A stretch of 38,823 bases of DNA from a virus: positions 1 through 38,823 of IMG/VR virus record IMGVR_UViG_3300046516_001137. One strand, written 5' to 3'. Shown here in pieces: positions 5,779-13,740 of this stretch. The position numbers and the translations under genes are program-made. Every line of letters begins with the position of its first letter. Positions within the stretch are counted from its first letter, which is position 1. Below the pieces are notes generated by a model that was not told the DNA's origin, ran no database searches, and worked only from the letters and a program-made list of their open reading frames with translations.

Positions 5779-6315
5779 ATGAACGAAATCCGGCCCCCGA
5801 GCGGGTATCGCATCGAAAGCGCCCTCGCCGCCTGGCAGTCGGCCCGGGCCCGGCTGCTCGCCGAAGACCCGGCGCTGGAACACGACGAAGCGGCGCTCGT
5901 CGATCTGCTCGGCCCCGAGGAGGGCGACGTGAACGATGTTCTCGCGCGCCTCGTGCGCGGGGCGATGCACGCCGAGAGTATGGCCGACGCCGCCGCCGAA
6001 CGGATCGCGGCGATGCGCGAGCGGGAGGCCCGGTTCAAGAACCGCGGCCAGACGATGCGCGCCACCGCGTTCGCCGTGATGGACGCGATCGGGCTCCGCA
6101 AGCTGGAACTGGAGGACGTGACCGCCTCCGTCCGCGCCGGGCAACCCTCGGTGCAGGTGACCGAAATCGACCTCGTGCCGGACATCTACGTCGAAACCGT
6201 CACGACGAAGAAAGCCGACAAGCGGACGTTGCTGGCCGTGATGAAGACGGGCGCCGCCGTGCCGGGCTGCGAACTGAGCAATGCGCCACCAACCATCGCA
6301 CTGAGGACCCGCTGA
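5779..6315 (+). CDS. Siphovirus Gp157 family protein
   Basis: A 178-residue protein of the Gp157 family found in many phages beside recombination genes. The N-terminal half is helical (LVRGAMHAESMADAAAERIAAMREREARFKNRGQTMRATAFAVMDAIGLRKLE), and the end carries the typical VRAGQPSVQVTEIDLVPDIYVE...KADKRTLLAVMKTGAAVPGCEL. It has been linked to phage resistance in streptococcal phages, and its biochemical role is unclear. AAGGAG seven bases before ATG 5779 is the best ribosome site in this region. It overlaps the RecT gene as TGATG. Confidence 0.85.
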   Translation: MNEIRPPSGYRIESALAAWQSARARLLAEDPALEHDEAALVDLLGPEEGDVNDVLARLVRGAMHAESMADAAAERIAAMREREARFKNRGQTMRATAFAVMDAIGLRKLELEDVTASVRAGQPSVQVTEIDLVPDIYVETVTTKKADKRTLLAVMKTGAAVPGCELSNAPPTIALRTR

Positions 6316-7217
6316 TGAACGCCATTATCCCCGCCGCCTCCAGCGGCTCCGGCATGATCCCGACCGACATGGGCGCCGCCATGCGCCTCGCCGAGATGAT
6401 GAGTACGGGCAGGCTGGTACCCGCGCACCTCCAGAAAAGCCCCGGCGACTGCCTGATGGTGGTCGAACTGGCGATGCGGTTCCGGATGTCGCCGTTCGCC
6501 GTCGCGCAATGCACCTCGGTCATCCAGGGCAAGCTGATGCTGGAGGGCAAGCTGGTCGCCGCCGCCATCAACTCGTCCGGCGTGCTTGAGGACCGCCTCG
6601 CCTACGACTTCAGCGGCGCCAACGACACCCGCGCCGTCACCGTGCGCGGCACCATGCGCGGCGAGGCCGAGCCGCGGGAGATGACGGTCACGCTCAAGGA
6701 GGCGAAGACCACCAACCCGCTGTGGACGAAGCAGCCGGACCAACAACTGGTCTACTTCGCGACCCGTGCCTGGGCTCGCCGTCACGCCCCGGAGGTCATG
6801 CTCGGCGTCTATTCGCCGGAGGAATTCGACGCGCAGACGGCCCGCGACACGTACCGCGGCACCACGCTGGATGCCGACCCGCCCACGCCAGATCCGGTCC
6901 ACGTCATGCAGCCGCTGCCCGTCGCGGCCAAGGCCGAGACGCCAAAGCGGCAGACGATCACCGAATGGCTCGACGCGCTGGCGCTGGAACTGGCCTCGTG
7001 CGACAGCGCGGAACTGGAGGAAATCCTGGCGCGCGATGAGGTCCAGCAAGCCCAGGACCGCTTCCGCAACGGCGCAAAAGACCGATTGAACCACGTCATT
7101 CACGAGGCGCTGAAGCGGACGGCGCGCGCCGACGATGCCGCGGAGGGGGAACTCGACCCGGACAACCTGTTCGCCGACCCGGCCGCCGATCCGTTCCGCG
7201 AGATGGCGCCGACGTGA
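6315..7217 (+). CDS. recT: RecT-family single-strand annealing protein
   Basis: A 300-residue RecT-type recombinase that coats single-stranded DNA and anneals complementary strands during phage recombination. Typical segments are MRLAEMMSTGRLVPAHLQKSPGDCLMVVELAMRF (about 23-56), VIQGKLMLEGKLVAAAIN, and TTNPLWTKQPDQQLVYFATRAWARRHAPEVMLGVYSPEE. The last third is acidic and variable. Start is ATG 6315, coupled to the Gp157 stop. No RecE- or lambda-type exonuclease is visible beside it, so the 5' resecting nuclease must come from the host or from an unrecognised gene. Confidence 0.9.
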   Translation: MNAIIPAASSGSGMIPTDMGAAMRLAEMMSTGRLVPAHLQKSPGDCLMVVELAMRFRMSPFAVAQCTSVIQGKLMLEGKLVAAAINSSGVLEDRLAYDFSGANDTRAVTVRGTMRGEAEPREMTVTLKEAKTTNPLWTKQPDQQLVYFATRAWARRHAPEVMLGVYSPEEFDAQTARDTYRGTTLDADPPTPDPVHVMQPLPVAAKAETPKRQTITEWLDALALELASCDSAELEEILARDEVQQAQDRFRNGAKDRLNHVIHEALKRTARADDAAEGELDPDNLFADPAADPFREMAPT

Positions 7218-7243
7218 ACCCGCCCGGTCGGGAGTGAGCGGCG

Positions 7244-7582
7244 GTGGACGGGGGGGGAGCCCCGAGCCGCTTCGCGACTGACTTCCGGCGCGTCGTCACC
7301 CCGGTCCTGAAGCGCGAGGCTGAGCGCCTCGGGAGCGATCTGGCAGACGATCGCCTGTCGTTCCCCGAGGCCATGGCCGAATTGATGAGCCTCGCCTACC
7401 GGCGCGGCGCCGGATACCTCCCCGAGCCGATCCAGGACGAACTGCGCGACTGGCTCAGCGCCACCCTGCTGGATGAGGCGGAGGGCGCGGCCGAGGCGCT
7501 CACGCTCGTCCTTGGCCTGCTGCGCGAGCCGTCCCGTGACGTGATACGCCAACGGATCAGGGAGTACCTCGACAATGGTTGA
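7244..7582 (+). CDS. Hypothetical helical protein
   Basis: A 112-residue, mostly alpha-helical acidic protein (PVLKREAERLGSDLADDRLSFPEAMAELMSLAYRRG). I recognise no family. The GTG at 7244 is followed directly by a run of eight G at 7250-7257, so the true start may lie a few codons further in. Its 3' end overlaps the D5 helicase start by eight bases, which puts it in the replication operon. Confidence 0.6.
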   Translation: MDGGGAPSRFATDFRRVVTPVLKREAERLGSDLADDRLSFPEAMAELMSLAYRRGAGYLPEPIQDELRDWLSATLLDEAEGAAEALTLVLGLLREPSRDVIRQRIREYLDNG

Positions 7583-9044
7583 CGAGCCTCCCGCCAATTT
7601 CTTCGCCAAAACCGCGAAGCCTCGCCGGCAGGCCAAGAAACCGCCGGCCGAGATCGTGCCCGTCCAGTATGTGAACGGGGCGGACCTCGACGTGCTGGTC
7701 ATACCGCCCGAGTTCACCGACGACGCCATAGCACTCCGCTTCTCGGCGGAGTTCAGCCGCGCGCTGAAATACGTGGACGACTGGTCGCGCTGGATGGTCT
7801 GGGATGGACGCGTCTGGAAACGCGACAACACGCTCCGGGTCTATGACCTGATCCGCCGCACCATCCGCGCCATCGGCCCGGAAAGCACGGACGACAGGGT
7901 GCGGGCGAAACTGGCCGCCGCCTCCACCGTCGCCGCCATCGAAAAGCTGGCCCGCTCCGACCGGCGCCACGCGCTCACGGCGGACAACTGGGACGCCAAC
8001 CCGTGGCTGCTCAACACCCCGGCCGGCATCGTGAACCTGGAAACGGGCGAAATCGGCCCGCACGATCCGGCGCACCTGATGACGAAGTGTACCGCCATGG
8101 CTCCGCGTGATGGCGAGGATTGCCCGCGCTGGCGGCTGTTCCTCGACCGCGTGACCGGCGGCAACCGCCAACTCGAAGCCTACCTGAAACGCTGCGCCGG
8201 CTACTGGCTGACCGGGCTCACCGGCGAGCATGCCATGTGGTTCCTCTACGGCACGGGGCGCAACGGCAAGGGCGTGTTCCTGAACACCATCAGCCGGATC
8301 ATGGGCGACTACGCCATGACCGCCAGCCCGGACACTTTCACCGCCGATGGGCACGGCAAGCACCTGACGGTCCTGGCCCGCCTGCAAGGCGCGCGGCTCG
8401 TCGTGTCACAGGAAACCGAGGAAGGGGTGCCGTGGGCCGAGGCGCGGATCAAGAGCGTGACCGGCGGCGACCCGATCACCGCCAACTTCATGCGGCAAGA
8501 TCCGTTCACCTACCTGCCGCAGTTCAAGCTGGCCATCGCCGGGAACCATAAACCCAGCCTCCGCTCGGTGGACGAGGCGATCCGCGCCCGCCTCAACCTG
8601 ACCCCGTTCACCATCACCATCCCGGCCAGCGAGCGAGACCCCGGCCTGTCTGAAAAACTGTGGGAGGAAGCGCCGGGGATTCTGGCGTGGATGCTGGAAG
8701 GCTGCGCCGACTGGCGCAACGTCAGGCTCGCGCCTCCGCCCGTCGTGACCATGGCGACCGAAGAATACTTCGACAGCGAGGACATGACGGCGCTGTGGAT
8801 CACCGAATGCTGCGACACCGGGCGCCACTGCGAGGGGCTGAGCGGCGCGTTGTTCAAATCATGGACGGCCTGGGCGCTCCAGGCCGGCGAGAAGGCCGGA
8901 TCGAACAAGGGATTCACCAGAGTTCTGGAAAAGCACGGGTTTCCCGCCGGTAGGCATGGCATGGGCGGCCGAATGATCGACGGGATTCGACTGCGGGTGG
9001 ACACCGCCAGGACAGAGCCGGGCAAGGACCGGGAATGGCCATGA
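7575..9044 (+). CDS. P4/D5-type replicative helicase
   Basis: A 489-residue phage/plasmid P4-family protein. Residues about 60-200 match the D5 N-terminal region (MVWDGRVWKRDN...NPWLLNTPAGIVNLETGE), and the SF3 helicase follows: Walker A YGTGRNGKGVF (225-235), RLVVSQETEEG as the Walker B region, and AGNHKPSLRSVDEAIRARL as sensor region. The primase domain found at the N-terminus of P4 alpha is absent here, so priming needs another protein. It likely unwinds phage DNA at the origin. ATG 7575 overlaps the previous gene. Iteron-like repeats start 13 bases after its stop. Confidence 0.88.
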   Translation: MVDEPPANFFAKTAKPRRQAKKPPAEIVPVQYVNGADLDVLVIPPEFTDDAIALRFSAEFSRALKYVDDWSRWMVWDGRVWKRDNTLRVYDLIRRTIRAIGPESTDDRVRAKLAAASTVAAIEKLARSDRRHALTADNWDANPWLLNTPAGIVNLETGEIGPHDPAHLMTKCTAMAPRDGEDCPRWRLFLDRVTGGNRQLEAYLKRCAGYWLTGLTGEHAMWFLYGTGRNGKGVFLNTISRIMGDYAMTASPDTFTADGHGKHLTVLARLQGARLVVSQETEEGVPWAEARIKSVTGGDPITANFMRQDPFTYLPQFKLAIAGNHKPSLRSVDEAIRARLNLTPFTITIPASERDPGLSEKLWEEAPGILAWMLEGCADWRNVRLAPPPVVTMATEEYFDSEDMTALWITECCDTGRHCEGLSGALFKSWTAWALQAGEKAGSNKGFTRVLEKHGFPAGRHGMGGRMIDGIRLRVDTARTEPGKDREWP

Positions 9045-9057
9045 CACTTGCCGAATA

Positions 9058-9221
9058 TCAAATAATGACGGTTATGACGGTTCCCGTATTTCCCACGTGC
9101 ATCTGCGCGGACGGGCGGGCGGGGGCGCGTGAAATGCGTCATATCCATCAAACATAATACGCGCGCACGCGCGCAGACCCACGTGTGAAATGCACAACCC
9201 GTCATAACCGTCATTGTTTGA
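9058..9221. repeat. Long inverted repeat with iteron-like 9-mers; origin candidate
   Basis: Two 23-base arms, 9058-9080 and 9199-9221, are reverse complements with one mismatch. The arms hold four copies of ATGACGGTT: direct at 9065 and 9074, and inverted at 9197 (one mismatch) and 9206. Between them lie CCCACGTG twice, GTGAAATGC twice and an alternating GCGCGCACGCGCGC tract. P4-type alpha proteins bind short repeats at ori and crr, so this is a natural binding site for the helicase encoded just before it. Confidence 0.55.
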
Positions 9222-9236
9222 TAAAAGGAAACTCAA

Positions 9237-9641
9237 ATGAAGCCAGGAATGCCAGGATCGAAGGTGAAACCGGCCGTCGCCGTCCAGTGGTTCGCGGATC
9301 ACGTCATGGAAGGCGTCGGCGAAACGCCGATGCTCGCGCTGGGACCGCTCGTCTGGAACATCGAACCGGGGCACGACACTAGGCGGTGGTATTTCGTCGC
9401 CGCCAGCCTCGACGCGGAAGGTGAAATCCGCCTCGACCAGTTCAGAATCGGGATGGACGACTCGGCGCTCGCTGAGAAATGCCGCGCCATGCTGATGCTG
9501 GAGTTGATCCAACGCCGCCCGCCATGCGTCCTGTCTGACTTCGACGACGAACTGGCGATGGCGCGGTGGTGCGAGGCATTGTGCCCGTGCGAACGAACTC
9601 GCCGCATCAGGGAGAACTGCGAACAGGAACGGCGACCATGA
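9237..9641 (+). CDS. Hypothetical protein
   Basis: A 134-residue protein with AAAGGA before ATG 9237. The middle reads FRIGMDDSALAEKCRAMLMLELIQRRPPCVL, and the end is rich in Cys and Arg (WCEALCPCERTRRIRENCEQERRP). No family is recognised. It is the first gene of a coupled run of small genes after the repeat cluster, so it is probably an early or middle gene. Confidence 0.6.
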   Translation: MKPGMPGSKVKPAVAVQWFADHVMEGVGETPMLALGPLVWNIEPGHDTRRWYFVAASLDAEGEIRLDQFRIGMDDSALAEKCRAMLMLELIQRRPPCVLSDFDDELAMARWCEALCPCERTRRIRENCEQERRP

Positions 9642-9835
9642 CCCACACCGTCCGCCTCACCGTCCAGGCCGCCGAACGCTTCCCCGACATTGGCACGCGC
9701 CACGGCAGCATGGCCGTCTCCGACACCGAGGCCGGGCGATGGTACCGCGTGGACTGGCCCGGCGTCGGATCGACGTGGCTGCTCGGCGCCGATCTGGAGA
9801 CCGTGACATGCGACGACACCGCGCCCCGTTCATGA
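9638..9835 (+). CDS. Small hypothetical protein
   Basis: A 65-residue protein starting at ATG 9638, which overlaps the previous stop as ATGA; a longer upstream reading is therefore rejected. It is beta-rich in character (TVRLTVQAAERFPDIG...GRWYRVDWPGVGSTWLLGADLE). No family is recognised. Confidence 0.5.
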   Translation: MTHTVRLTVQAAERFPDIGTRHGSMAVSDTEAGRWYRVDWPGVGSTWLLGADLETVTCDDTAPRS

Positions 9836-10131
9836 CCCCAGAGGCGTGGGAGCGGTTCGAGCGCCTCTGGTGCCGCACGCCCCTCTCGGCCGACGCCGTC
9901 CGCGAGCACATGCGCGCCGACCTCGGCATCGAGATCATCGACCCACAGGAGACAGCCGCCCGGCGCGGCCTCGTCCGCCTCGGCAGCACGAACCCGCACG
10001 CCAGGGAGGAACGCCGGCAACTGGCCGCGCTACAACGCTGGTATGCCCCGCCAGCGCGCCTGGAGGCGGTCAGGAAGCCCGCGCGCCGTTACCCCGTGCC
10101 GACGGGCGGGTTCAGGATCGGAACGCCATGA
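9832..10131 (+). CDS. Hypothetical protein
   Basis: A 99-residue protein; ATG 9832 overlaps the previous stop as ATGA, with ATG 9808 as a longer alternative. It begins MTPEAWERFERLWCRTPLSADAVREHM and includes RRGLVRLGSTNPHAREERRQL. The layout (helices, then a basic stretch) might be DNA binding, but no known family is evident. It is cotranscribed with its neighbours. Confidence 0.55.
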   Translation: MTPEAWERFERLWCRTPLSADAVREHMRADLGIEIIDPQETAARRGLVRLGSTNPHAREERRQLAALQRWYAPPARLEAVRKPARRYPVPTGGFRIGTP

Positions 10132-10358
10132 CCCGCGCCGAGCGCCGCGTGCTTGCCCTGCTCGCCGATGGCGAATGGCACCCAATGAGCGAAATACGGT
10201 CATCACACGCCGTGATCGAGCGGCTCTGGCGCGGCGGCCAGATCCAGGGCGCCATGGACGGCGTCGGCGCCTGGCCCGAGCACCGACTCTGGCGACTGCG
10301 CCACGCTACCCCGCCCGAGGCACCCGGCCGTCCGGCACCGGAGGCGGCGGGCGACTGA
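10128..10358 (+). CDS. Small winged-helix-like protein
   Basis: A 76-residue protein, with ATG 10128 overlapping the previous stop as ATGA. TRAERRVLALLADGEWHPMSEI followed by VIERLWRGGQI and HRLWRLRHA has the pattern of a short winged helix, where 'LxxLxDGxWHxxxEI' begins many wHTH domains. The C-terminus is Pro/Ala-rich. It may regulate transcription; it is the last gene before the promoter-like motif and the NusG-like gene. Confidence 0.5.
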   Translation: MTRAERRVLALLADGEWHPMSEIRSSHAVIERLWRGGQIQGAMDGVGAWPEHRLWRLRHATPPEAPGRPAPEAAGD

Positions 10359-10368
10359 CGTTTCCCGC

Positions 10369-10397
10369 GTAGGCACCCCGATAGGCGTTTGACTACG
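10369..10397 (+). promoter_or_regulatory. Promoter-like repeated motif, copy 2
   Basis: GTAGGC, ACCCCG and GCGTTTGACTACG occur here in the same order as at 117-148, with three bases less between the second and third blocks. The site lies in the 80-base gap before the NusG-like gene. It probably marks a promoter for the NusG-like and terminase genes, though no clear -10 box follows. Confidence 0.4.
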
Positions 10398-10438
10398 CGC
10401 CCATTTCATGTGCAGTGTCCAAAATATGGCGGGAATCC

Positions 10439-11011
10439 ATGCCTGACACGGTCACAACCGGCGCTTTGCCGTGCGGACGCAATGCCGAGGCGATGGATGA
10501 TATCGACGGAATCCGCTGGACCGTCGCGCAAACGCACCCCAAAGCCGAGCCGATCGCCAGCGTCGGTCTCCGCCTCGCGGGCTACGACACATACCTCCCG
10601 CGCTACGCCCGCCGTCGCGGCGGCAACGGACCACGCCGCGCCGACATCGTTCATTCTCCATTGTTCAGCGGCTACCTGTTCATCGCCTTGGCTCCCGGCC
10701 AGGGGTGGGTCGCCGCTCGCTACACGCGAGGCGTGCACCGGCTGTGCATGGCGGGCGATCATCCCACCTACGTCGCCACGGGCGCCGTGGAGGCGCTGCA
10801 GACGGGTGACGATCTCCGCCAGCACCTTCCCCCAGCCGATAGCGTGTGGCGCCCCGGCGCCCCGTGCAGGCTCAACGGCGGCTCGCTCGCCGGCCTCGAC
10901 GCCGTGGTGTCCGCGATCGAGGGCGAGGTCGCCGTCGTGCATGTGCTGATGTTGGGAGAATTGCGCGCCGTCACCATCGACGCGGCGTCTCTCGCGGTGA
11001 GGCGGGACTGA
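10439..11011 (+). CDS. NusG-like transcription antitermination protein
   Basis: A 190-residue NusG/RfaH-type factor. The N-terminal NGN domain has WTVAQTHPKAEPIASVGLRLAGYDTYLPRY, then SPLFSGYLFIAL and WVAARYTRGVHRL. A KOW-like end follows (PGAPCRLNGGSLAGLDAVVSAIEGEVAVVHVLMLG). Such proteins bind RNA polymerase and alter pausing and termination. Its place as the last gene before terminase suggests late-gene antitermination; this is inference. ATG 10439 follows GGCGGGA; GTG 10415 is a longer in-frame option with no ribosome site. Confidence 0.82.
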   Translation: MPDTVTTGALPCGRNAEAMDDIDGIRWTVAQTHPKAEPIASVGLRLAGYDTYLPRYARRRGGNGPRRADIVHSPLFSGYLFIALAPGQGWVAARYTRGVHRLCMAGDHPTYVATGAVEALQTGDDLRQHLPPADSVWRPGAPCRLNGGSLAGLDAVVSAIEGEVAVVHVLMLGELRAVTIDAASLAVRRD

Positions 11012-11013
11012 TC

Positions 11014-11295
11014 GTGGCGGCGCGGTTGAACCCGAAAAACGACCAAAGAGCGCGCGATGCGATACAGACTACCCAGCTTTGTAAGCGTTTGAACGGCTTT
11101 GCTTTAGGTGAAAATGATCCGTGCTACCCAGACAAGAAGCTGGAAATGTCGTCTGATCAGGTCCGCGCCGCTCTCGGGTTGCTGCGGAAGACGATCCCCG
11201 ATCTCGCGGTGACTTCGCACACAGGTGATGACGGTGGGCCGCTGACAATTCAGGTCATAACTGGCGTTCCGAGGCGCTTTGATGCCGACGAATAG
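11014..11295 (+). CDS. Terminase small subunit, probable
   Basis: A 93-residue protein starting with GTG at 11014, two bases after the previous stop. The pattern MSSDQVRAALGLLRKTIPDLAVTSHTG is common at the end of small terminase subunits in phages of this type, and the N-terminal half is helical and could bind DNA. It would recognise the packaging site and hand DNA to the large subunit. Its normal partner is now separated from it by an HNH gene. Third positions are richer in A/T than in the neighbouring NusG-like gene. Confidence 0.65.
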   Translation: MAARLNPKNDQRARDAIQTTQLCKRLNGFALGENDPCYPDKKLEMSSDQVRAALGLLRKTIPDLAVTSHTGDDGGPLTIQVITGVPRRFDADE

Positions 11296-11343
11296 CCACT
11301 TTTCCGGTGTCCATGGCGTGCGTATTCCTCTATACGTCATCAC

Positions 11344-12309
11344 ATGGACGAGACACAGGAAGAGCGGCGCAGGCGTCAGCAACGTGAGGCGACCGCCAGA
11401 TGGCAGGCGAAAAACAAGGATAAAATCGCGGCTTATGCCAAGGCGCGACGGTTGGCCAATCTTGACGAGGCGCGGCGTCGGGATCGAGAGGCCAAGAAGC
11501 GATGGTATGACGCCAATCCGGAACTGGCACGCGCTCGATCGAATGCTTTTGCCGCCAAAAACCGAGAGCCAGCCAAGGTTAGGGCCGCTGAATGGCGTAA
11601 GCAAAATCCGGCGCGTGTCAGGGAACTGTCGGCGGTTGGTAAACAGAAGCGCAAGGACAATTGGGACAGATTTCTCGCATGGGAACGGGAGCGATATCGA
11701 AGAGATCCAGAGAGAAAACTGGAGCAACAAAAAACTTACCGTGCCAATCCATCCTTTTTGCCAAAATCGCGCGAATATCATCGCGAATATCGCAGGCTTC
11801 ATCCTGAACTTTCAGCGATGTACAGTGCTGCCAGGACGGCGGCAAAGCTAAATGCAACCCCGTTCTGGTGCGACTTTGACGCTGTCGCGAAAATATACGA
11901 GAGAGCCAGAAAACTCTCGATCGAGACAGGGATCGATTATGAAGTGGACCATATCGTGCCGCTCCGGGGAAAGCATGTCCGAGGTTTGCATGTCCCGTAT
12001 AACCTTCAAATCCTGACACGTACGGAAAATCGGCGGAAACACAACAAGCTAATCCATGGCGAAACAAGCGGTCAGGGTGAAGTTGGGCTACCAACCAAGA
12101 TCCCAGTTCCAGGCTTTCCACCAGCGCAAGGAACGTTGGGCTTGCATAGCGGCTCATCGCCGGGCCGGAAAAACAGTAGCGTGCGTGATGGATCTGATAG
12201 ATCACGCACTTCGTTGCAAAAAGGAAGGCGGGCGCTTCGCTTACATGAGCCCGACATACACGCAAGCCAAGGACATATCATGGAGTTATTTGAAGAGGTT
12301 CACTGCTGA
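11344..12309 (+). CDS. HNH endonuclease running into the terminase gene
   Basis: The first about 235 residues form an HNH homing-type endonuclease: a very basic N-terminus with repeated KNKDK/NPEL/KNREP/KQNPA units, then DYEVDHIVPLRGKHVRGLHVPYNLQILTRTENRRKHNK. The frame then continues for about 85 residues across the start of terL in another frame, ending at 12309; that tail has no protein character. A stop (TAA at 12048) lies one frame away, just before the terL start, so a frameshift or fresh insertion may have removed the normal end. No clear ribosome site precedes ATG 11344. The gene has A/T-rich third positions. Confidence 0.8.
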   Translation: MDETQEERRRRQQREATARWQAKNKDKIAAYAKARRLANLDEARRRDREAKKRWYDANPELARARSNAFAAKNREPAKVRAAEWRKQNPARVRELSAVGKQKRKDNWDRFLAWERERYRRDPERKLEQQKTYRANPSFLPKSREYHREYRRLHPELSAMYSAARTAAKLNATPFWCDFDAVAKIYERARKLSIETGIDYEVDHIVPLRGKHVRGLHVPYNLQILTRTENRRKHNKLIHGETSGQGEVGLPTKIPVPGFPPAQGTLGLHSGSSPGRKNSSVRDGSDRSRTSLQKGRRALRLHEPDIHASQGHIMELFEEVHC

Positions 12310-13375
12310 TATTCCAGGGGTTGAGCAGCGGGAATCCGATCTGACGGTGACATTTCCCAATGGTGCGCGAGTACGCCTTTATGGATGTGATTCCTACGAT
12401 CGTCTGCGTGGCACCTACGCGGATGGTCTCGTGCTTGATGAATTTGGGGATATGGACCCAAGGGCGTGGCCTGAAGTGCTGCGGCCGTCTTTAGCTGATC
12501 GGAATGGATGGGCGGTGTTCATTGGGACACCGAAAGGGCGTAATCACTTCCACGATATCTATAAAATGTCGGAAACTGATCCATCTTGGTTCTCTCTCGT
12601 CCTACGGGCATCGCAAAGCGGATTGCTGCCCCAGTCCGAACTAGACGACATGCGGCGGATGTTAACGCCTGACGCCTATGACCAGGAGATGGAATGCAGC
12701 TTCGACGCCGCCATTCGCGGCTCGATCTATCGCAACGAACTGGCGGCCATGGATGTTGATGGACGGCTGTGCGGCGTGCCTTACGACCCGGCGGTTCCCG
12801 TCTGGACGGGTTGGGATATTGGGATCGGGGATGCGACCTCGATCATCTGCGCGCAGCTTGTCGGCCGCGAGGTTCACATCATCGACTATTACGAGGCCAC
12901 CGGCGAGCCGCTGACGCATTACGTGCAATGGCTCGACAGCAGGCCCTACCGCTACGGCACCGACCTGTTGCCGCACGACGCCGGCGCGCGTGAACTCGGC
13001 ACCGGCAAGACGCGCGAGGAACTGCTGCGCGCCAATGGCCGCAAGGTCCGCGTGCTGCCGCGCCAGGACATCGATGACGGTATCAACGCGGTTAAGATGC
13101 TGTTGCCTCGCTGCTGGTTCGACCGGGTCAGGACGGAGCGGTTGCGCGAGTGCCTCGTGCATTACCACCGCGATTTCAACGACCGCATGGGCGTGTTCAA
13201 GGACGCGCCGGTGCATGACTGGTCGAGCCACGCGGCCGACGCCGCCAGGACGTTGGCGATGGGTCTGCGCGAGGCCCGCCCGGAGAGCATCGACAGCATC
13301 CTGACGCGCCCGCTGCGTGAGCCGGTCACGATGTACGAGGGCCTCGGCAACAACTCGGCGTGGATGGGCGTGTGA
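12056..13375 (+). CDS. terL: Terminase large subunit
   Basis: A 439-residue packaging motor. Walker A is AAHRRAGKT (32-40) and Walker B LVLDE (125-129), and SPTYTQAKDISW and FIGTPKGRNHFHDIY are typical ATPase-domain segments. The nuclease domain begins with WTGWDIGIGDATSI and ends with HDWSSHAADAARTLA. It pumps DNA into the prohead through the portal and cuts it. The first about 210 codons are much richer in A/T third positions than the rest, with a change near 12690. No Shine-Dalgarno lies close to ATG 12056; the upstream HNH gene occupies the leader. Confidence 0.93.
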   Translation: MAKQAVRVKLGYQPRSQFQAFHQRKERWACIAAHRRAGKTVACVMDLIDHALRCKKEGGRFAYMSPTYTQAKDISWSYLKRFTADIPGVEQRESDLTVTFPNGARVRLYGCDSYDRLRGTYADGLVLDEFGDMDPRAWPEVLRPSLADRNGWAVFIGTPKGRNHFHDIYKMSETDPSWFSLVLRASQSGLLPQSELDDMRRMLTPDAYDQEMECSFDAAIRGSIYRNELAAMDVDGRLCGVPYDPAVPVWTGWDIGIGDATSIICAQLVGREVHIIDYYEATGEPLTHYVQWLDSRPYRYGTDLLPHDAGARELGTGKTREELLRANGRKVRVLPRQDIDDGINAVKMLLPRCWFDRVRTERLRECLVHYHRDFNDRMGVFKDAPVHDWSSHAADAARTLAMGLREARPESIDSILTRPLREPVTMYEGLGNNSAWMGV

Positions 13376-13608
13376 TGTGTTTCTCCGCCGCCTGGTTCGT
13401 GTCGCTGCTGATCTGGCTCATCGTCATCTGCGCGGTCGTCGCGATATTCCGCCTCGTGCTGCCGATCGTGCTCGGCTGGCTCGGCGTCGCCGGCGGCGTG
13501 GTGATGCAGGTGCTCAACATCATCCTGATCGCGTTCGTGCTGATCGTTTTGGTGTGGTTCTGTTTTGATTTGCTGATGTGCGCCGGCGGCGTGCCGAGGG
13601 TGCGGTGA
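13375..13608 (+). CDS. Small membrane protein, possible holin
   Basis: A 77-residue, very hydrophobic protein whose ATG at 13375 overlaps the terL stop as TGATG. Residues about 6-34 and 37-66 are hydrophobic enough for two or three membrane passes (FVSLLIWLIVICAVVAIF; IILIAFVLIVLVWFCF). The short basic end follows LLMCAGG. The size and topology fit a holin, but no motif proves it, and no endolysin is found beside it. Confidence 0.55.
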   Translation: MCFSAAWFVSLLIWLIVICAVVAIFRLVLPIVLGWLGVAGGVVMQVLNIILIAFVLIVLVWFCFDLLMCAGGVPRVR

Positions 13609-13633
13609 GCGCGATTGTTAGTGAAATCGTGGG

Positions 13634-13722
13634 TGTCCGAAAACGACCGTATACGGACATCCCATTTCCCCATGTCCGGAATATAGCTTTTCGGCGTTCT
13701 GAACACATGATCTTAACGGACA
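13634..13722. promoter_or_regulatory. Cluster of inverted TGTCCG sites and a palindrome
   Basis: In the 132-base gap, TGTCCG occurs at 13634 and 13673 and its complement CGGACA at 13654 and 13717, giving two inverted pairs. The perfect ten-base palindrome CCGTATACGG lies at 13647-13656 inside the first pair. The first pair can also form a hairpin. This could be a promoter/operator for the following gene or a transcript-processing site. The rest of the gap shows nothing. Confidence 0.4.
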
Positions 13723-13740
13723 CCGTCTCCGAACAGTGAT

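Noticed and set aside
4793-5782. A 329-codon plus-strand frame
   Set aside because: It is the mirror of the GIY-YIG and RHH genes, which show real domain motifs on the minus strand.
6186-7103. A 305-codon minus-strand frame
   Set aside because: It is opposite RecT and has the low-information Arg/Gly/His composition of a shadow frame.
7250-7257. Run of eight G as a phase-variation switch
   Set aside because: A single G-run at an uncertain start codon in GC-rich DNA is weak evidence without sequence variants.
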